Numbered from the stretch's first letter, positions 40,452-49,986 are shown. The stretch is DNA of 64,000 nt from Lachnospiraceae bacterium (GCA_017938315.1 JAGBBV010000030.1:1-64000); one strand, 5' to 3'. Program-made: numbers and translations. The notes: generated from the letters alone by a model not told the origin.

Positions 40452-41110
40452 AAGCATCGTTGGATACGAACGTGCTCATTCATCTTTACAGTGCAAATAA
40501 GCAGAATTTGTTATTTAATTTTTTTAAGGATGGAGTATTGATTTATGAGCAGATAAGAAATGTAGAATTAGTAAATCACGGACAAGCGGTATTGGAAGAT
40601 ATAGACAAAGATATTAGGGAAGGAAAAATAGAAGTATATACAAATCGGAAATTAAGAGAAAAAGGGATATACAAAATATTTGAAGGACGTGTGAATGAAA
40701 CAAAAAATTTGTATGGTCCGGGAGATATGGGAGAAGTGTATGCAATATCTTTGGCACAGACATTAGGTGTTTATTCTCTTGTGACAGATGATACCAAGCA
40801 AGGTGGACCATACATGTCTTTATTGCAATTTGAAGATGATGTTGTTCCTTTTAATTTTGCAGATATTATTATCTTAAGTTATCTGGCAGGAGAATATGGT
40901 GCACAGGAATCAGTAGAAATGTTTAATGTTATTAATGAGACATCAGATTTAAAATGGTCTTACAAATCACAAATAGCAAAATTCATCAGACGCTTTTGGA
41001 AAGACCCATATCAGGAAAAGGAGAAACGGTGGATGATATCCTATTGTGAAAAATATGAAGTGGATTTTATGAAAAAGATTAGACAACTGGCATCTGTTGT
41101 TATTCTGTGA
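40448..41110 (+). CDS. PIN-domain protein (putative toxin RNase)
   Basis: A 220-residue protein with the PIN nuclease layout: KASLDTNVLIHLY with Asp6, an acidic residue around Glu40, GDMGEVYAIS with Glu96, and LVTDDTKQGG with Asp114/115. These acids would bind the metal that cuts single-stranded RNA. The last 70 residues are an extra helical tail. The start is TTG at 40448, overlapping the ImmA/IrrE stop, with AGGAGG upstream. PIN proteins are toxins of many type II toxin-antitoxin pairs; the antitoxin here could be the XRE or the protease protein. Confidence 0.8.
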   Translation: MKASLDTNVLIHLYSANKQNLLFNFFKDGVLIYEQIRNVELVNHGQAVLEDIDKDIREGKIEVYTNRKLREKGIYKIFEGRVNETKNLYGPGDMGEVYAISLAQTLGVYSLVTDDTKQGGPYMSLLQFEDDVVPFNFADIIILSYLAGEYGAQESVEMFNVINETSDLKWSYKSQIAKFIRRFWKDPYQEKEKRWMISYCEKYEVDFMKKIRQLASVVIL

Positions 41111-41173
41111 TAATATTAAAAATTGAGTATGAAATAGAACAAATATAATTATTGCTGAAAAGGAGCACAAATT

Positions 41174-42163
41174 ATGAAATGGATGAAATTTAAAATAAAG
41201 ACAATTACAGAAGCAGAAGATATCATTATCAGTACCCTTTACGATATCGGTCTTGAAGGTGCACAGATTGAGGATAAAATCCCTCTTACTTCCGCAGAAA
41301 AAGAGCAGATGTTTGTGGATATTCTTCCCGACGGACCGGAGGATGACGGTATTGCCTATCTTAGCTTTTTTGTGGAAGAAAAAGAAGACGGAAGCCTTGA
41401 GGTAAACGGTGAGAAGACTACCGCCGAAGAAATTCTTGCCAGTGTAAAAGCAGAGCTGGAAGATTTGCAGTCTTTTATGGATATAGGTGAAGGAACGGTA
41501 ACCATAGATGAAACCGAAGATATTGATTGGATTAATAACTGGAAGCAGTATTTTCATCAGTTTACCATCGATGATGTGCTGGTGATTCCTTCCTGGGAAG
41601 AGGTGCAGCCGGAAGATAAGGACAAGATGATTCTTCATATTGATCCCGGCACAGCCTTTGGAACCGGCATGCACGATACCACACAGCTTTGTATCAGGCA
41701 GCTTCGCAAATTCATTACACCGGAAACGGTACTTTTGGATGTGGGAACCGGAAGCGGTATTTTGGCAATATTATCTTTAATGTTCGGTGCAAAGAAAGCA
41801 ATTGGTACAGACCTTGATCCCTGTGCTATTGATGCAGTGGCAGACAATTGTGCTAACAACGGTATTTCGCCCGAACAGTTTGAATTACTAATCGGTAATA
41901 TTATTACAGAAAAGGAAGTTCAGGATAAGGTTGGTTATGAATGCTATGATATTGTTGTGGCAAATATTCTTGCAGATGTGCTTGTGCCCCTTACCCCGGT
42001 GATCGTAAACCAGTTAAAACCCGGCGGAATTTATATCACATCCGGCATCATTGATGATAAGGAGCAGACCGTTGTAGACGCTGTTAAGGCAGCAGGACTT
42101 GAGGTGCTTGAAGTGACATATCAGGGTGAATGGGTATCCGTAACGGCAAAGAAGCCACAGTAG
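41174..42163 (+). CDS. prmA: Ribosomal protein L11 methyltransferase
   Basis: A 329-residue SAM methyltransferase of the PrmA family, which methylates ribosomal protein L11. The N-terminal substrate domain (KFKIKTITEAEDIIISTLYDIGLEGAQIED) is followed by IDPGTAFGTGMHDTTQLC, the SAM motif LLDVGTGSGILAI and VANILADVLVPL. AAGGAG precedes the ATG. The next gene, rsmE, starts nine bases after the stop, the usual prmA-rsmE order. Confidence 0.95.
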   Translation: MKWMKFKIKTITEAEDIIISTLYDIGLEGAQIEDKIPLTSAEKEQMFVDILPDGPEDDGIAYLSFFVEEKEDGSLEVNGEKTTAEEILASVKAELEDLQSFMDIGEGTVTIDETEDIDWINNWKQYFHQFTIDDVLVIPSWEEVQPEDKDKMILHIDPGTAFGTGMHDTTQLCIRQLRKFITPETVLLDVGTGSGILAILSLMFGAKKAIGTDLDPCAIDAVADNCANNGISPEQFELLIGNIITEKEVQDKVGYECYDIVVANILADVLVPLTPVIVNQLKPGGIYITSGIIDDKEQTVVDAVKAAGLEVLEVTYQGEWVSVTAKKPQ

Positions 42164-42171
42164 GAGATAGT

Positions 42172-42912
42172 ATGTATCAGTTTTTTGTAGAACCTTCCCA
42201 AATACAGGGGAACCGTATTGTTATTACGGGGAAAGATGTCAATCATATAAAAAATGTTCTCCGCATGAAAAAAGGTGAGGAACTGGCAGTCAGCAACGGA
42301 GTAGATGGAAAAGAATACCGCTGCGGGATTGAAGACTTTACAGAGGATGAAGTAGTTTGCACGCTTAGGTTTGTGAAGGAAGATGATTTGGAGCTTCCCT
42401 CTAAAGTTTATTTGTTTCAGGGACTTCCCAAGGCAGACAAGATGGAACTGATTATCCAAAAAGCAGTAGAATTGGGTGTATATCAGGTGATTCCCGTTTC
42501 TTGTAAAAGGGCAGTTGTAAAACTGGATGACAAGAAAGAAAAAAGTAAAATTGCCAGATGGCAAGGGATTGCAGAGGCTGCAGCCAAGCAGAGTAAACGC
42601 GGTATTATTCCGGAGATAAAGAATGTAATGAGTATGAAGGAAGCCATCGTTTATAGTGAGAACTGCCAGGTCAGAATCATTCCTTATGAACTTGCAGAAG
42701 GAATGGAGAAGACGAAGGAAATTATAAATGCGTTAAAACCGGGTCAGGATGTGGCAATTTTTATCGGGCCGGAAGGCGGTTTTGAAGAGTCAGAAGTACA
42801 AGCTGCAATGGATAAAGGCATTGTGCCTGTTACTCTGGGAAAAAGGATTCTTAGGACAGAAACCGCAGGAATGACAGTACTTTCCTGGATTATGTATCAA
42901 TTAGAAAGTTAA
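42172..42912 (+). CDS. rsmE: 16S rRNA m3U1498 methyltransferase
   Basis: A 246-residue SPOUT-class methyltransferase of the RsmE family, which methylates U1498 of 16S rRNA. It opens YQFFVEPSQIQGNRIVITGKDVNHI, with the central KADKMELIIQKAVELGV and the knot motif FIGPEGGFEESEV. The end LGKRILRTETAGMTVLSWIMYQL is diagnostic. The frame is open from 42130, but GGAG favours the ATG at 42172. It is cotranscribed with prmA. Confidence 0.95.
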   Translation: MYQFFVEPSQIQGNRIVITGKDVNHIKNVLRMKKGEELAVSNGVDGKEYRCGIEDFTEDEVVCTLRFVKEDDLELPSKVYLFQGLPKADKMELIIQKAVELGVYQVIPVSCKRAVVKLDDKKEKSKIARWQGIAEAAAKQSKRGIIPEIKNVMSMKEAIVYSENCQVRIIPYELAEGMEKTKEIINALKPGQDVAIFIGPEGGFEESEVQAAMDKGIVPVTLGKRILRTETAGMTVLSWIMYQLES

Positions 42913-42968
42913 AAGCATACAGTAATCATAGATAATACGTATATTATAGTAGAAAGACCGGTGATAGT

Positions 42969-44123
42969 ATGGAAATATATTTAGATAATTCTGCCACTAC
43001 CAGGTGCTTTGACGAAGTGGCAGCTTTGATGACCGACATTATGTGCGGTGACTACGGAAACCCTTCCAGTCTCCACAGGAAAGGGGTGCAGGCGGAAAAT
43101 CACATCCGTCATGCAAAAGAAGTAATTGCCAAAAATTTAAAGGTAAGTGACAAAGAAATTTTGTTTACTTCCGGCGGCACGGAATCGGATAATTTGGCAA
43201 TCAGGGGATGTGCCTATGCCAATTGCCGTGCAGGAAGACATTTGATTACGACACAGATAGAGCACCCGGCAATTTTGCAGACTATGAAACATTTGGAAGA
43301 AGACGGTTTTCGCGTAACATATCTTCCCGTGGATGAAAGAGGATGCATCCGGTTAGAGGATTTACAGCGTGCAATTACCGGAGAAACTATTTTAGTTTCC
43401 GTTATGCATACCAACAATGAAATCGGTTCCCTGCAGCCTATTGCGGAAGCAGGAGCATTAATTAAGAAGATAAATCCGAGAATTTTGTTTCATGTGGATG
43501 CTGTACAGGGATATGGTAAGTTCCGAATTCATCCCAAAAGAATGAACATTGATCTTTTATCTGTGAGTGCACACAAAATTCACGGTCCTAAAGGAATTGG
43601 ATTTTTATATGTGGATGATAAGGTAAAGATAAAGCCCATATTATTTGGCGGTGGGCAGCAAAACGGCATGCGCTCCGGAACAGAAAATGTAGCAGCCTGC
43701 ATGGGCATGGCAAAAGCAATTGAAAAGATATATGCAAATTTGGATGAAGATGTAGAAAAACTTTATCAATTAAGAGAAGCATTTGTAAAAGGATTGGAAA
43801 AAATAGAAGGTGTATCCGTGAACGGATGCCCGGGCAGGGCCGGGGCGCCTCATGTGGTAAGTGTTTCCATTCAGGGAGTGCGTAGTGAAGTAATTCTTCA
43901 TGCCCTTGAAGATAAAGAGATTTACGTGTCTGCAGGAAGTGCTTGCTCTGCGCATAAGCCACAGCCTTCTGCAACGCTAAAGGCAATCGGACTTAGCAAA
44001 GACTTGCTGAGTTCCACGATAAGATTCAGCTTTTCAATCTTCACAACCATGGAAGAGATTGACTATACTTTACAGACAATGTGTGATATAATTCCCATGC
44101 TTAGAAGGTACACACGCAAATAA
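42969..44123 (+). CDS. Cysteine desulfurase (NifS/IscS-like)
   Basis: A 384-residue PLP enzyme that takes sulfur from cysteine. The PLP Lys is in SVSAHKIHGPKGIGFLY, HVDAVQGYG precedes it, and the active-site Cys is in SAGSACSAHKPQPS near residue 328. GGTESDNLAIRG lies at the N-terminal part. It starts 11 bases before thiI's region and the pair is a common arrangement where the desulfurase hands sulfur to ThiI for tRNA 4-thiouridine. Ribosome binding site GGTGATAG is weak. Confidence 0.93.
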   Translation: MEIYLDNSATTRCFDEVAALMTDIMCGDYGNPSSLHRKGVQAENHIRHAKEVIAKNLKVSDKEILFTSGGTESDNLAIRGCAYANCRAGRHLITTQIEHPAILQTMKHLEEDGFRVTYLPVDERGCIRLEDLQRAITGETILVSVMHTNNEIGSLQPIAEAGALIKKINPRILFHVDAVQGYGKFRIHPKRMNIDLLSVSAHKIHGPKGIGFLYVDDKVKIKPILFGGGQQNGMRSGTENVAACMGMAKAIEKIYANLDEDVEKLYQLREAFVKGLEKIEGVSVNGCPGRAGAPHVVSVSIQGVRSEVILHALEDKEIYVSAGSACSAHKPQPSATLKAIGLSKDLLSSTIRFSFSIFTTMEEIDYTLQTMCDIIPMLRRYTRK

Positions 44124-44148
44124 TGTACCGGAGATGAAAGGAGAAAAA

Positions 44149-45336
44149 ATGTTTACAGCATTTTTGATAAAATACGCAGAAATCGGTATTAAAGGAAAGA
44201 ACCGTCATTTGTTTGAAGAGGCACTTGCCCAGCAGATTAAGTATGCTCTTAAGCGCTGTGAGGGTGAATTTAAAGTAACCCGTACACAGGGAAGAATTTA
44301 CGTAGATGCATTATCGGAGTTCGATTATGAAGAAACCGTAGCAGAACTTAAGACGGTGTTTGGTATTTCCGGTATTTGTCCCGTGGTTTACGCAGAAGAT
44401 GAGGGCTTTGAAAAACTGGCAAAGCGTGTAGTAAGTTACATGGACGAAGTTTATCCGGATAAGAATATTACATTCAAAGTGCAAGCCAGAAGAGCGCGCA
44501 AAAATTATCCCATGAATTCCATGGAAATAAACAGTGAGCTTGGCGGTGCCATATTGGATGCATTTCCGGAAATCAAAGTAGATGTGCATAATCCTGATGT
44601 CCTTTTAAATGTAGAAATCCGTGAGAAGATATATATTTATTCGATAGAAATTCCCGGTCCCGGAGGTATGCCTGTGGGAAGTAACGGAAAAGCAATGCTT
44701 TTATTGTCCGGTGGAATTGACTCCCCGGTTGCGGGATATATGGTTGCCAAAAGAGGTGTAAAGATTGATGCGGTTTATTTCCATGCGCCTCCCTATACCA
44801 GCGACCGTGCGAAACAGAAGGTAGTTGATTTGGCGAGATTGGTTTCCAGATACACAGGTCCTATTTATCTTCATGTGATTAATTTTACAGACATTCAGCT
44901 TTATATTTATGAGAAATGTCCCCATGATGAACTGACTATCATCATGCGCCGTTATATGATGAAGATTGCGGAAAAGATTGCAAAGGATACAGAGTGTCTT
45001 GGGTTAATTACCGGTGAAAGTATCGGTCAGGTGGCATCCCAGACGATTCAGTCTCTGGCGGTAACCAACGAAGTTTGCACCCTTCCTGTATTCAGACCGT
45101 TAATTGGATTTGATAAGATGGAAATTGTGGATATTTCCGAAAAGATTAACACATACGAGACTTCTATTTTGCCTTACGAGGATTGCTGTACCATTTTTGT
45201 GGCGAAACATCCTGTGACAAAACCGAATTTGAATGTTATTAAAAGACATGAGAAAAATTTGGAAGAAAAGATTGATGAGCTTGTGCAGACAGCACTTGAT
45301 ACGGACGAAGTGATTGTGGTGAATTGGGAGAAATAA
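44149..45336 (+). CDS. thiI: tRNA 4-thiouridine synthase
   Basis: A 395-residue ThiI protein. It has the N-terminal ferredoxin-like and THUMP domains (AEIGIKGKNRHLFEEAL, FGISGICPVVYAED) and then the PP-loop LLSGGIDSPVAGYMVAKRG near residue 185. It has PVFRPLIGFDKMEI and the DCCTIF Cys pair, but no C-terminal rhodanese domain, as usual in Firmicutes. Adenylates U8 of tRNA before sulfur is added by the neighbouring desulfurase. AAAGGAG favours the ATG at 44149. Confidence 0.94.
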   Translation: MFTAFLIKYAEIGIKGKNRHLFEEALAQQIKYALKRCEGEFKVTRTQGRIYVDALSEFDYEETVAELKTVFGISGICPVVYAEDEGFEKLAKRVVSYMDEVYPDKNITFKVQARRARKNYPMNSMEINSELGGAILDAFPEIKVDVHNPDVLLNVEIREKIYIYSIEIPGPGGMPVGSNGKAMLLLSGGIDSPVAGYMVAKRGVKIDAVYFHAPPYTSDRAKQKVVDLARLVSRYTGPIYLHVINFTDIQLYIYEKCPHDELTIIMRRYMMKIAEKIAKDTECLGLITGESIGQVASQTIQSLAVTNEVCTLPVFRPLIGFDKMEIVDISEKINTYETSILPYEDCCTIFVAKHPVTKPNLNVIKRHEKNLEEKIDELVQTALDTDEVIVVNWEK

Positions 45337-45344
45337 AGATAGAA

Positions 45345-45385
45345 AACGGCACATGCTGTAAGCGATGTGCCGTTTGATATTCTTT
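45345..45385 (+). terminator. Terminator-like hairpin after thiI
   Basis: AACGGCACAT (45345-45354) pairs with ATGTGCCGTT (45365-45374). The tail (TGATATTCTTT) is only moderately T-rich. A second small hairpin, CCGGAT/ATCCGG, lies at about 45434-45448 near the end of the convergent HPr-like gene. Confidence 0.65.
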
Positions 45386-45460
45386 AAAATAATGGAAGCA
45401 GAGCTTCCTGTTTTTCGGTTGTGTGCTGCCGGATAAAATCCGGTCAGCGTTTCACAATTC

Positions 45461-45691
45461 CTAGATCATGTAAGGTTTCAATGCTTCTAATACTGCATCA
45501 GCATTGTCTTCTGCATGAATATTTAAGTCGATGGGCTTAGATAAGTCTAAGGAAAAGATACCCATAATGGACTTAGCGTCAATTACGTATCTTCCGGAAA
45601 CTAAATCGAAGTCATAATCGAACTTAGTAATATCATTTACAAAAGATTTTACCTTATCGATGGAATTTAATGAAATCTGTACTGTTTTCAT
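45461..45691 (-). CDS. HPr-like domain protein without the phosphorylatable His
   Basis: A 76-residue protein with the HPr fold pattern: strand KTVQISLNSIDKVKSFVNDI, RYVIDAKSIMGIFSLDLSKPIDLNI with the Ser-containing KSIMG helix of HPr, and the final helix NADAVLEALKPYM. The usual GLHARPA segment with His15 is absent, so it cannot pass phosphate from enzyme I in the normal way; the KSIMGIFSLDLS site, where HPr has Ser46, is kept. GGAGG supports the ATG at 45691. A lone gene, likely regulatory. Confidence 0.8.
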   Translation of the reverse strand: MKTVQISLNSIDKVKSFVNDITKFDYDFDLVSGRYVIDAKSIMGIFSLDLSKPIDLNIHAEDNADAVLEALKPYMI

Positions 45692-45790
45692 TGTCATTAC
45701 CTCCTTCTTTTTCATACCTTCTGCTATTATAGTAAAGGCTTGCGAAAAAAAAGTCAATGCTAAAACAATACAAAAAAATTGGAGAAAAAC

Positions 45791-47164
45791 ATGAAAAAAG
45801 TGGCATTACACAATCTTGGTTGCAAGGTAAACGGCTACGAAATGGACGTTATGCAACAAAATTTGGAAGAAAAGGGCTATATTGTTGTACCATTTGATGA
45901 AAAGGCTGACATTTATATCATAAATACCTGTACTGTTACAAATATCGCGGACAGAAAAAGCAGACAAATGTTACACCGTGCCAAAAAATTAAACCCGGAT
46001 GCCGTCGTGGTGGCAGTGGGTTGCTACGTGCAGACAGGAAAAGAAGAAGCTCTTTTGGACCAGAGCATTGACCTTGCAGTTGGCAATAACCGCAAAAAAG
46101 ATTTGGTGCCTTTGTTGGAAGAGTTTTTGAATGAGAAGGAAAAGGATAAAACGCTACAGGGAAAATCGGTGATTGATATTAACCGGACAGATGAGTATGA
46201 AGATATGCAACTTTTCCGTACAGCAGAACACACCAGAGCTTTTCTGAAAATACAGGACGGCTGTAATCAGTTCTGCTCTTACTGTATTATTCCGTATGCA
46301 AGGGGGAGGGTAAGAAGCCGTAAGGAAGAAGAAGTTCTCGCAGAGGTGAAGAATCTTGCAGCAAACGGATACAAAGAAGTGGTTCTTACAGGAATTCACT
46401 TAAGCTCCTACGGACTTGACTTTGACAACGTAAAAAACATACCTGAGGGACAGGCTTTTCCCCATGAAAGACTTCTTGCATTGATCCAAAAAATACAGGA
46501 AGTGGAAGGCATTGAGAGAATCCGTTTAGGATCTTTAGAACCAAGAATTGTAACGGAAGAGTTTGTAAAGGGAATCAGTAGCCTCTCCAAGTTTTGCCCA
46601 CATTTCCATCTTTCATTACAAAGCGGCAGTGACAGTGTTTTGAAAAGAATGAATAGAAAGTATACCACTGAGGAATACTATAGAGGAGTCAGTCTGCTTC
46701 GTAAGTATTTTGATAACCCTGCGATTACCACTGACGTGATTGTGGGATTCCCGGGAGAAACACAAGGGGAGTTTGAAGAGACAGTAAGCTTCTTGGAAAA
46801 AACAGGATTTTACGAAATGCACGTTTTTAAATATTCCAGAAGAAAAGGAACCCTGGCGGATGCCATGGAAGACCAGGTGTCGGAGGATATAAAAACAAAG
46901 AGAAGTAATGTGCTTCTTTCTTTAAATGAAAAAATGTCGCAGGATTATCGAAGGGCACATTTACATAAGCCAACTTCTATTTTGTTTGAAGAAGAGAAAA
47001 CCATTGGAAATAAAAAATATCAAATTGGTCACAGTATGGAATATATAAAGGTGGCGATGGAAAATGCCGATAATCTTTCGGGAGAGATAGTAACCGGACA
47101 AATAGATGACTTTCTAAATCCGGAAATTATGCTCTTTCATAAGAATGCAGAAGCAGAAAAATGA
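45791..47164 (+). CDS. mtaB: tRNA ms2t6A37 methylthiotransferase
   Basis: A 457-residue radical SAM methylthiotransferase. The N-terminal MTTase domain (ALHNLGCKVNGYEMDVM, INTCTVTN, VGCYVQ) carries three Cys for one cluster. The radical SAM motif is DGCNQFCSYCIIPYARG (CxxxCxxC). LQSGSDSVLKRMNRKYT is conserved, and a C-terminal TRAM domain follows. The GCKVN opening is typical of MtaB rather than MiaB. It acts on t6A37 of tRNAs reading ANN codons. GGAG favours the ATG at 45791. Confidence 0.93.
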   Translation: MKKVALHNLGCKVNGYEMDVMQQNLEEKGYIVVPFDEKADIYIINTCTVTNIADRKSRQMLHRAKKLNPDAVVVAVGCYVQTGKEEALLDQSIDLAVGNNRKKDLVPLLEEFLNEKEKDKTLQGKSVIDINRTDEYEDMQLFRTAEHTRAFLKIQDGCNQFCSYCIIPYARGRVRSRKEEEVLAEVKNLAANGYKEVVLTGIHLSSYGLDFDNVKNIPEGQAFPHERLLALIQKIQEVEGIERIRLGSLEPRIVTEEFVKGISSLSKFCPHFHLSLQSGSDSVLKRMNRKYTTEEYYRGVSLLRKYFDNPAITTDVIVGFPGETQGEFEETVSFLEKTGFYEMHVFKYSRRKGTLADAMEDQVSEDIKTKRSNVLLSLNEKMSQDYRRAHLHKPTSILFEEEKTIGNKKYQIGHSMEYIKVAMENADNLSGEIVTGQIDDFLNPEIMLFHKNAEAEK

Positions 47165-47199
47165 CAGAAAGGCAAAGGAGAACGCTTGCTCTTTAAGAG

Positions 47200-47228
47200 T
47201 TGAATTTTACCATAAAATAGGGTAATAT
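47200..47228 (+). promoter_or_regulatory. Promoter of the ireB-ruvX operon
   Basis: TTGAAT (47200-47205), 17 bases, TAATAT (47223-47228), 38 bases before the ireB start. Confidence 0.55.
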
Positions 47229-47265
47229 AAAACATAATGGGCAAGAAAACATAAGGGGTACAAAC

Positions 47266-47526
47266 ATGCAGGATTTAGGCAATACACAATATTTTAAAGT
47301 AGAAACAGATAATAACAGTGTCAAGAAAACGCTGGAAGAAGTTTATGCAGCTTTGACAGAAAAAGGATACAACCCTGTCAATCAGATTGTAGGTTATATT
47401 ATGTCCGGCGATCCCACTTATATTACCAGCTATAAGAATGCACGAAGCCTGATTATGAAGGTAGAGCGGGATGAACTGGTAGAAGAGATGCTGGAAGAAT
47501 ACATCAAGAGCAATCATTGGAACTAA
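47266..47526 (+). CDS. ireB: IreB-family regulatory phosphoprotein (UPF0297)
   Basis: An 86-residue protein matching the IreB/YrzL family almost throughout: [55 protein letters not shown]. IreB is a target of the Ser/Thr kinase IreK in enterococci and affects cephalosporin resistance. It is followed by ruvX and a DUF1292 gene, the conserved Firmicutes order. It has a promoter of its own upstream. Confidence 0.95.
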   Translation: MQDLGNTQYFKVETDNNSVKKTLEEVYAALTEKGYNPVNQIVGYIMSGDPTYITSYKNARSLIMKVERDELVEEMLEEYIKSNHWN

Positions 47527-47530
47527 GCAT

Positions 47531-47971
47531 ATGAGAATTATGGGACTGGATTTCGGAGCCAAAACTGTGGGGGTGGCTATTAGCGACCCTTTGCTTATTA
47601 CGGCTCAGGGAATAGAAATTATCAGAAGAAAAGAAGAAAATAAACTTCGAAAGACATTGGCGAGAATTGAAGAGCTGATTGTAGAATACGAAGTGGAAGA
47701 GATTGTTCTTGGATTACCCAAGAACATGAACGATACGCAGGGCGAGAGAGTCGAGCTTTCCTTAGAATTTAAAGAAAAGCTTGAAAGACGTACAGGCCTT
47801 TCCGTGCATATGTGGGATGAACGCCTTACCACAGTTGCGGCGGATAAAGCGATGATAGAAGCGGGTCTTCGGAGAGAAGAACGCAAGGAACATGTGGATA
47901 AAATTGCCGCTGTATTTATTTTACAGGGATATTTAGATTTGCGCAGCAGACAAATAAAACAAGAACTTTAG
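47531..47971 (+). CDS. ruvX: Holliday junction resolvase-like RuvX (YqgF)
   Basis: A 146-residue RNase H-like protein: [18 protein letters not shown] holds the first Asp, [17 protein letters not shown] is the family signature, and [16 protein letters not shown] holds another acidic residue, with [16 protein letters not shown] the last. YqgF proteins act in 16S rRNA end maturation and possibly DNA junction resolution. It begins four bases after ireB. Confidence 0.95.
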   Translation: MRIMGLDFGAKTVGVAISDPLLITAQGIEIIRRKEENKLRKTLARIEELIVEYEVEEIVLGLPKNMNDTQGERVELSLEFKEKLERRTGLSVHMWDERLTTVAADKAMIEAGLRREERKEHVDKIAAVFILQGYLDLRSRQIKQEL

Positions 47972-47987
47972 GAAGGAATGAAAGTAA

Positions 47988-48242
47988 TTGGAAAAGATAG
48001 CATTTACTCCCGAAGGAGCAGAACAGGTTTGGTTTTACGTACTTGAGCAGACAAAATTGGGCGGAATCCGTTACATTCTGGTTACAGAAGAAGAGGAAGG
48101 CGATTCAGATGCCTTTATCTTAAAAGAGGTATCGGACGAAAAGAATGCGGAAAGTATTTATGAATTCGTAGAGGATGAAACCGAACTGGCTGCTGTTGCG
48201 GCGGTATTTGAAAATCTTTTGGAAGACGTGAAACTTACATAG
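47988..48242 (+). CDS. yrzB: DUF1292 protein (YrzB-like)
   Basis: An 84-residue DUF1292 protein, acidic, with GIRYILVTEEEEGDSDAFILKEV and DETELAAVAAVFENLLED. The start codon is TTG at 47988 with AGGAAGGA at proper distance. In Firmicutes this gene follows ireB and ruvX. Function unknown. Confidence 0.85.
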   Translation: MEKIAFTPEGAEQVWFYVLEQTKLGGIRYILVTEEEEGDSDAFILKEVSDEKNAESIYEFVEDETELAAVAAVFENLLEDVKLT

Positions 48243-48288
48243 GCGGCGGATTAGGATATTTGTCTATGTAAATATGGAGGTAAATTAG

Positions 48289-49962
48289 TTGAAAAAAATT
48301 GAAAAAAAGACAAGCTCCGGCTTAAAAATTATCCCTTTGGGAGGTCTGGAGCAGATTGGAATGAACATTACTGCCTTCGAATACGAAGACAGTATTATTG
48401 TGGTGGACTGCGGTTTGTCATTTCCGGAAGATGACATGCTTGGAATTGATCTTGTAATTCCGGATATTACTTACTTAAAAAATAATGCAGATAAAGTAAA
48501 AGGCTTTGTAATTACCCATGGACATGAGGATCATATAGGAGCCCTTCCTTATGTGCTTAAGGAACTGAATGTAGCTGTTTACGCGACAAGACTTACCATG
48601 GGTCTTATTGAAAACAAACTAAAAGAACACAACTTGATTAATCATGTAAAGAGAAAAGTAATAAAATTCGGACAGTCCATTAATTTGGGACAGTTCCGTG
48701 TGGAATTCATTAAGACAAATCACAGTATTGTAGACGCAGCAGCGCTTGCAATTTATTCTCCTGCAGGTATTGTGGTGCATACAGGAGACTTTAAGGTGGA
48801 TTACACACCGGTATTTGGTGATGCCATCGACTTACAGCGCTTTGCAGAACTTGGGAAAAAAGGTGTTCTTGCACTTATGTGTGATTCCACCAATGCAGAA
48901 AGACCTGGATTTACAGCATCGGAAAAGTCGGTTGGAAAGACTTTTGATGCACTTTTTGAGGAGCATAAAAACACGCGTATTATTATTGCAACTTTTGCAT
49001 CTAATGTAGACCGTGTACAACAAATTATTAATTCCGCTTATAAATTTGGCCGTAAGGTAGTGGTGGAAGGAAGAAGTATGGTAAATACCATCGAGGTAGC
49101 CACCAATTTAGGATGTCTTAGCATACCGGACCAGACACTGATTGATATTGAACAACTTAAAAATTATCCAAATGAAAAAACCGTGATTATTACAACCGGA
49201 AGCCAGGGCGAAAGCATGGCTGCACTTAGCCGTATGGCAGGTGATAATCATAAGAAAATATCCATAGGACAGGGAGACACGGTTATCTTTTCATCCAGTC
49301 CTATTCCGGGCAATGAAAAAGCGGTAACCAATGTTATTAACGGACTCCTTGAAAAGGGAGCAGACGTAATTTTCCAGGACGTGCATGTATCAGGACATGC
49401 CTGCCAGGAAGAAATTAAACTCATTTATACCTTGGTACATCCCAAGTATGCCATTCCGGTACACGGAGAGTACAAGCATTTAATTGCCCAGGCAAAGATT
49501 GCAAAGGAACTTGGAATGCCCAAAGAGAATGTGTTTATTATGCAATCAGGAGATGTGCTTGAACTTTCAGAGGAATCGGCAAATATAGTAGGAAAAGTTC
49601 CCGTGGGCGATATTTTGGTAGATGGTCTCGGAGTGGGAGATGTAGGAAATATTGTACTTAGGGATAGACAACATCTGGCTAAAGATGGTATTATCATTGT
49701 TGTCCTTGGAATTGAAGCAGGTACGGATCAGTTACTGTGTGGACCTGATATTGTTTCCAGAGGCTTTGTGTATGTAAGGGAATCTGATGAACTCATGGAT
49801 GAGGCCAGAATTGTAGTGTGCGATGCGGTAGAAGGATGCCTTGACCGCGGTATTACGGATTGGGGCAAGTTAAAGAGCTGCATCCGTGATTCTTTAAGCG
49901 ATTATGTATGGAAAAAGACAAAACGCCGTCCTATGATTTTGCCAATTATTATGGAATTATAA
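48289..49962 (+). CDS. rnj: Ribonuclease J
   Basis: A 557-residue metallo-beta-lactamase/beta-CASP ribonuclease. IIPLGGLEQIGMNIT opens the protein, the zinc site is THGHEDHIGALPY near residue 78, and VHTGDFKVDYTP holds further ligands. The beta-CASP part includes TTGSQGESMAALSRMA, FSSSPIPGNEK, HVSGHACQEEI and PVHGEYKHL. The C-terminal domain is complete. The start is TTG with GGAGG upstream. It carries out 5'-3' exonuclease and endonuclease decay and maturation of RNA. Confidence 0.95.
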   Translation: MKKIEKKTSSGLKIIPLGGLEQIGMNITAFEYEDSIIVVDCGLSFPEDDMLGIDLVIPDITYLKNNADKVKGFVITHGHEDHIGALPYVLKELNVAVYATRLTMGLIENKLKEHNLINHVKRKVIKFGQSINLGQFRVEFIKTNHSIVDAAALAIYSPAGIVVHTGDFKVDYTPVFGDAIDLQRFAELGKKGVLALMCDSTNAERPGFTASEKSVGKTFDALFEEHKNTRIIIATFASNVDRVQQIINSAYKFGRKVVVEGRSMVNTIEVATNLGCLSIPDQTLIDIEQLKNYPNEKTVIITTGSQGESMAALSRMAGDNHKKISIGQGDTVIFSSSPIPGNEKAVTNVINGLLEKGADVIFQDVHVSGHACQEEIKLIYTLVHPKYAIPVHGEYKHLIAQAKIAKELGMPKENVFIMQSGDVLELSEESANIVGKVPVGDILVDGLGVGDVGNIVLRDRQHLAKDGIIIVVLGIEAGTDQLLCGPDIVSRGFVYVRESDELMDEARIVVCDAVEGCLDRGITDWGKLKSCIRDSLSDYVWKKTKRRPMILPIIMEL

Positions 49963-49986
49963 GACAAAGTGACAGGAGAATATTCT

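Noticed and set aside
40967-41674. Minus-strand frame of 235 codons over the PIN/prmA junction
   Set aside because: It covers two well-supported plus-strand genes and is Phe/His-rich, as antisense frames are.
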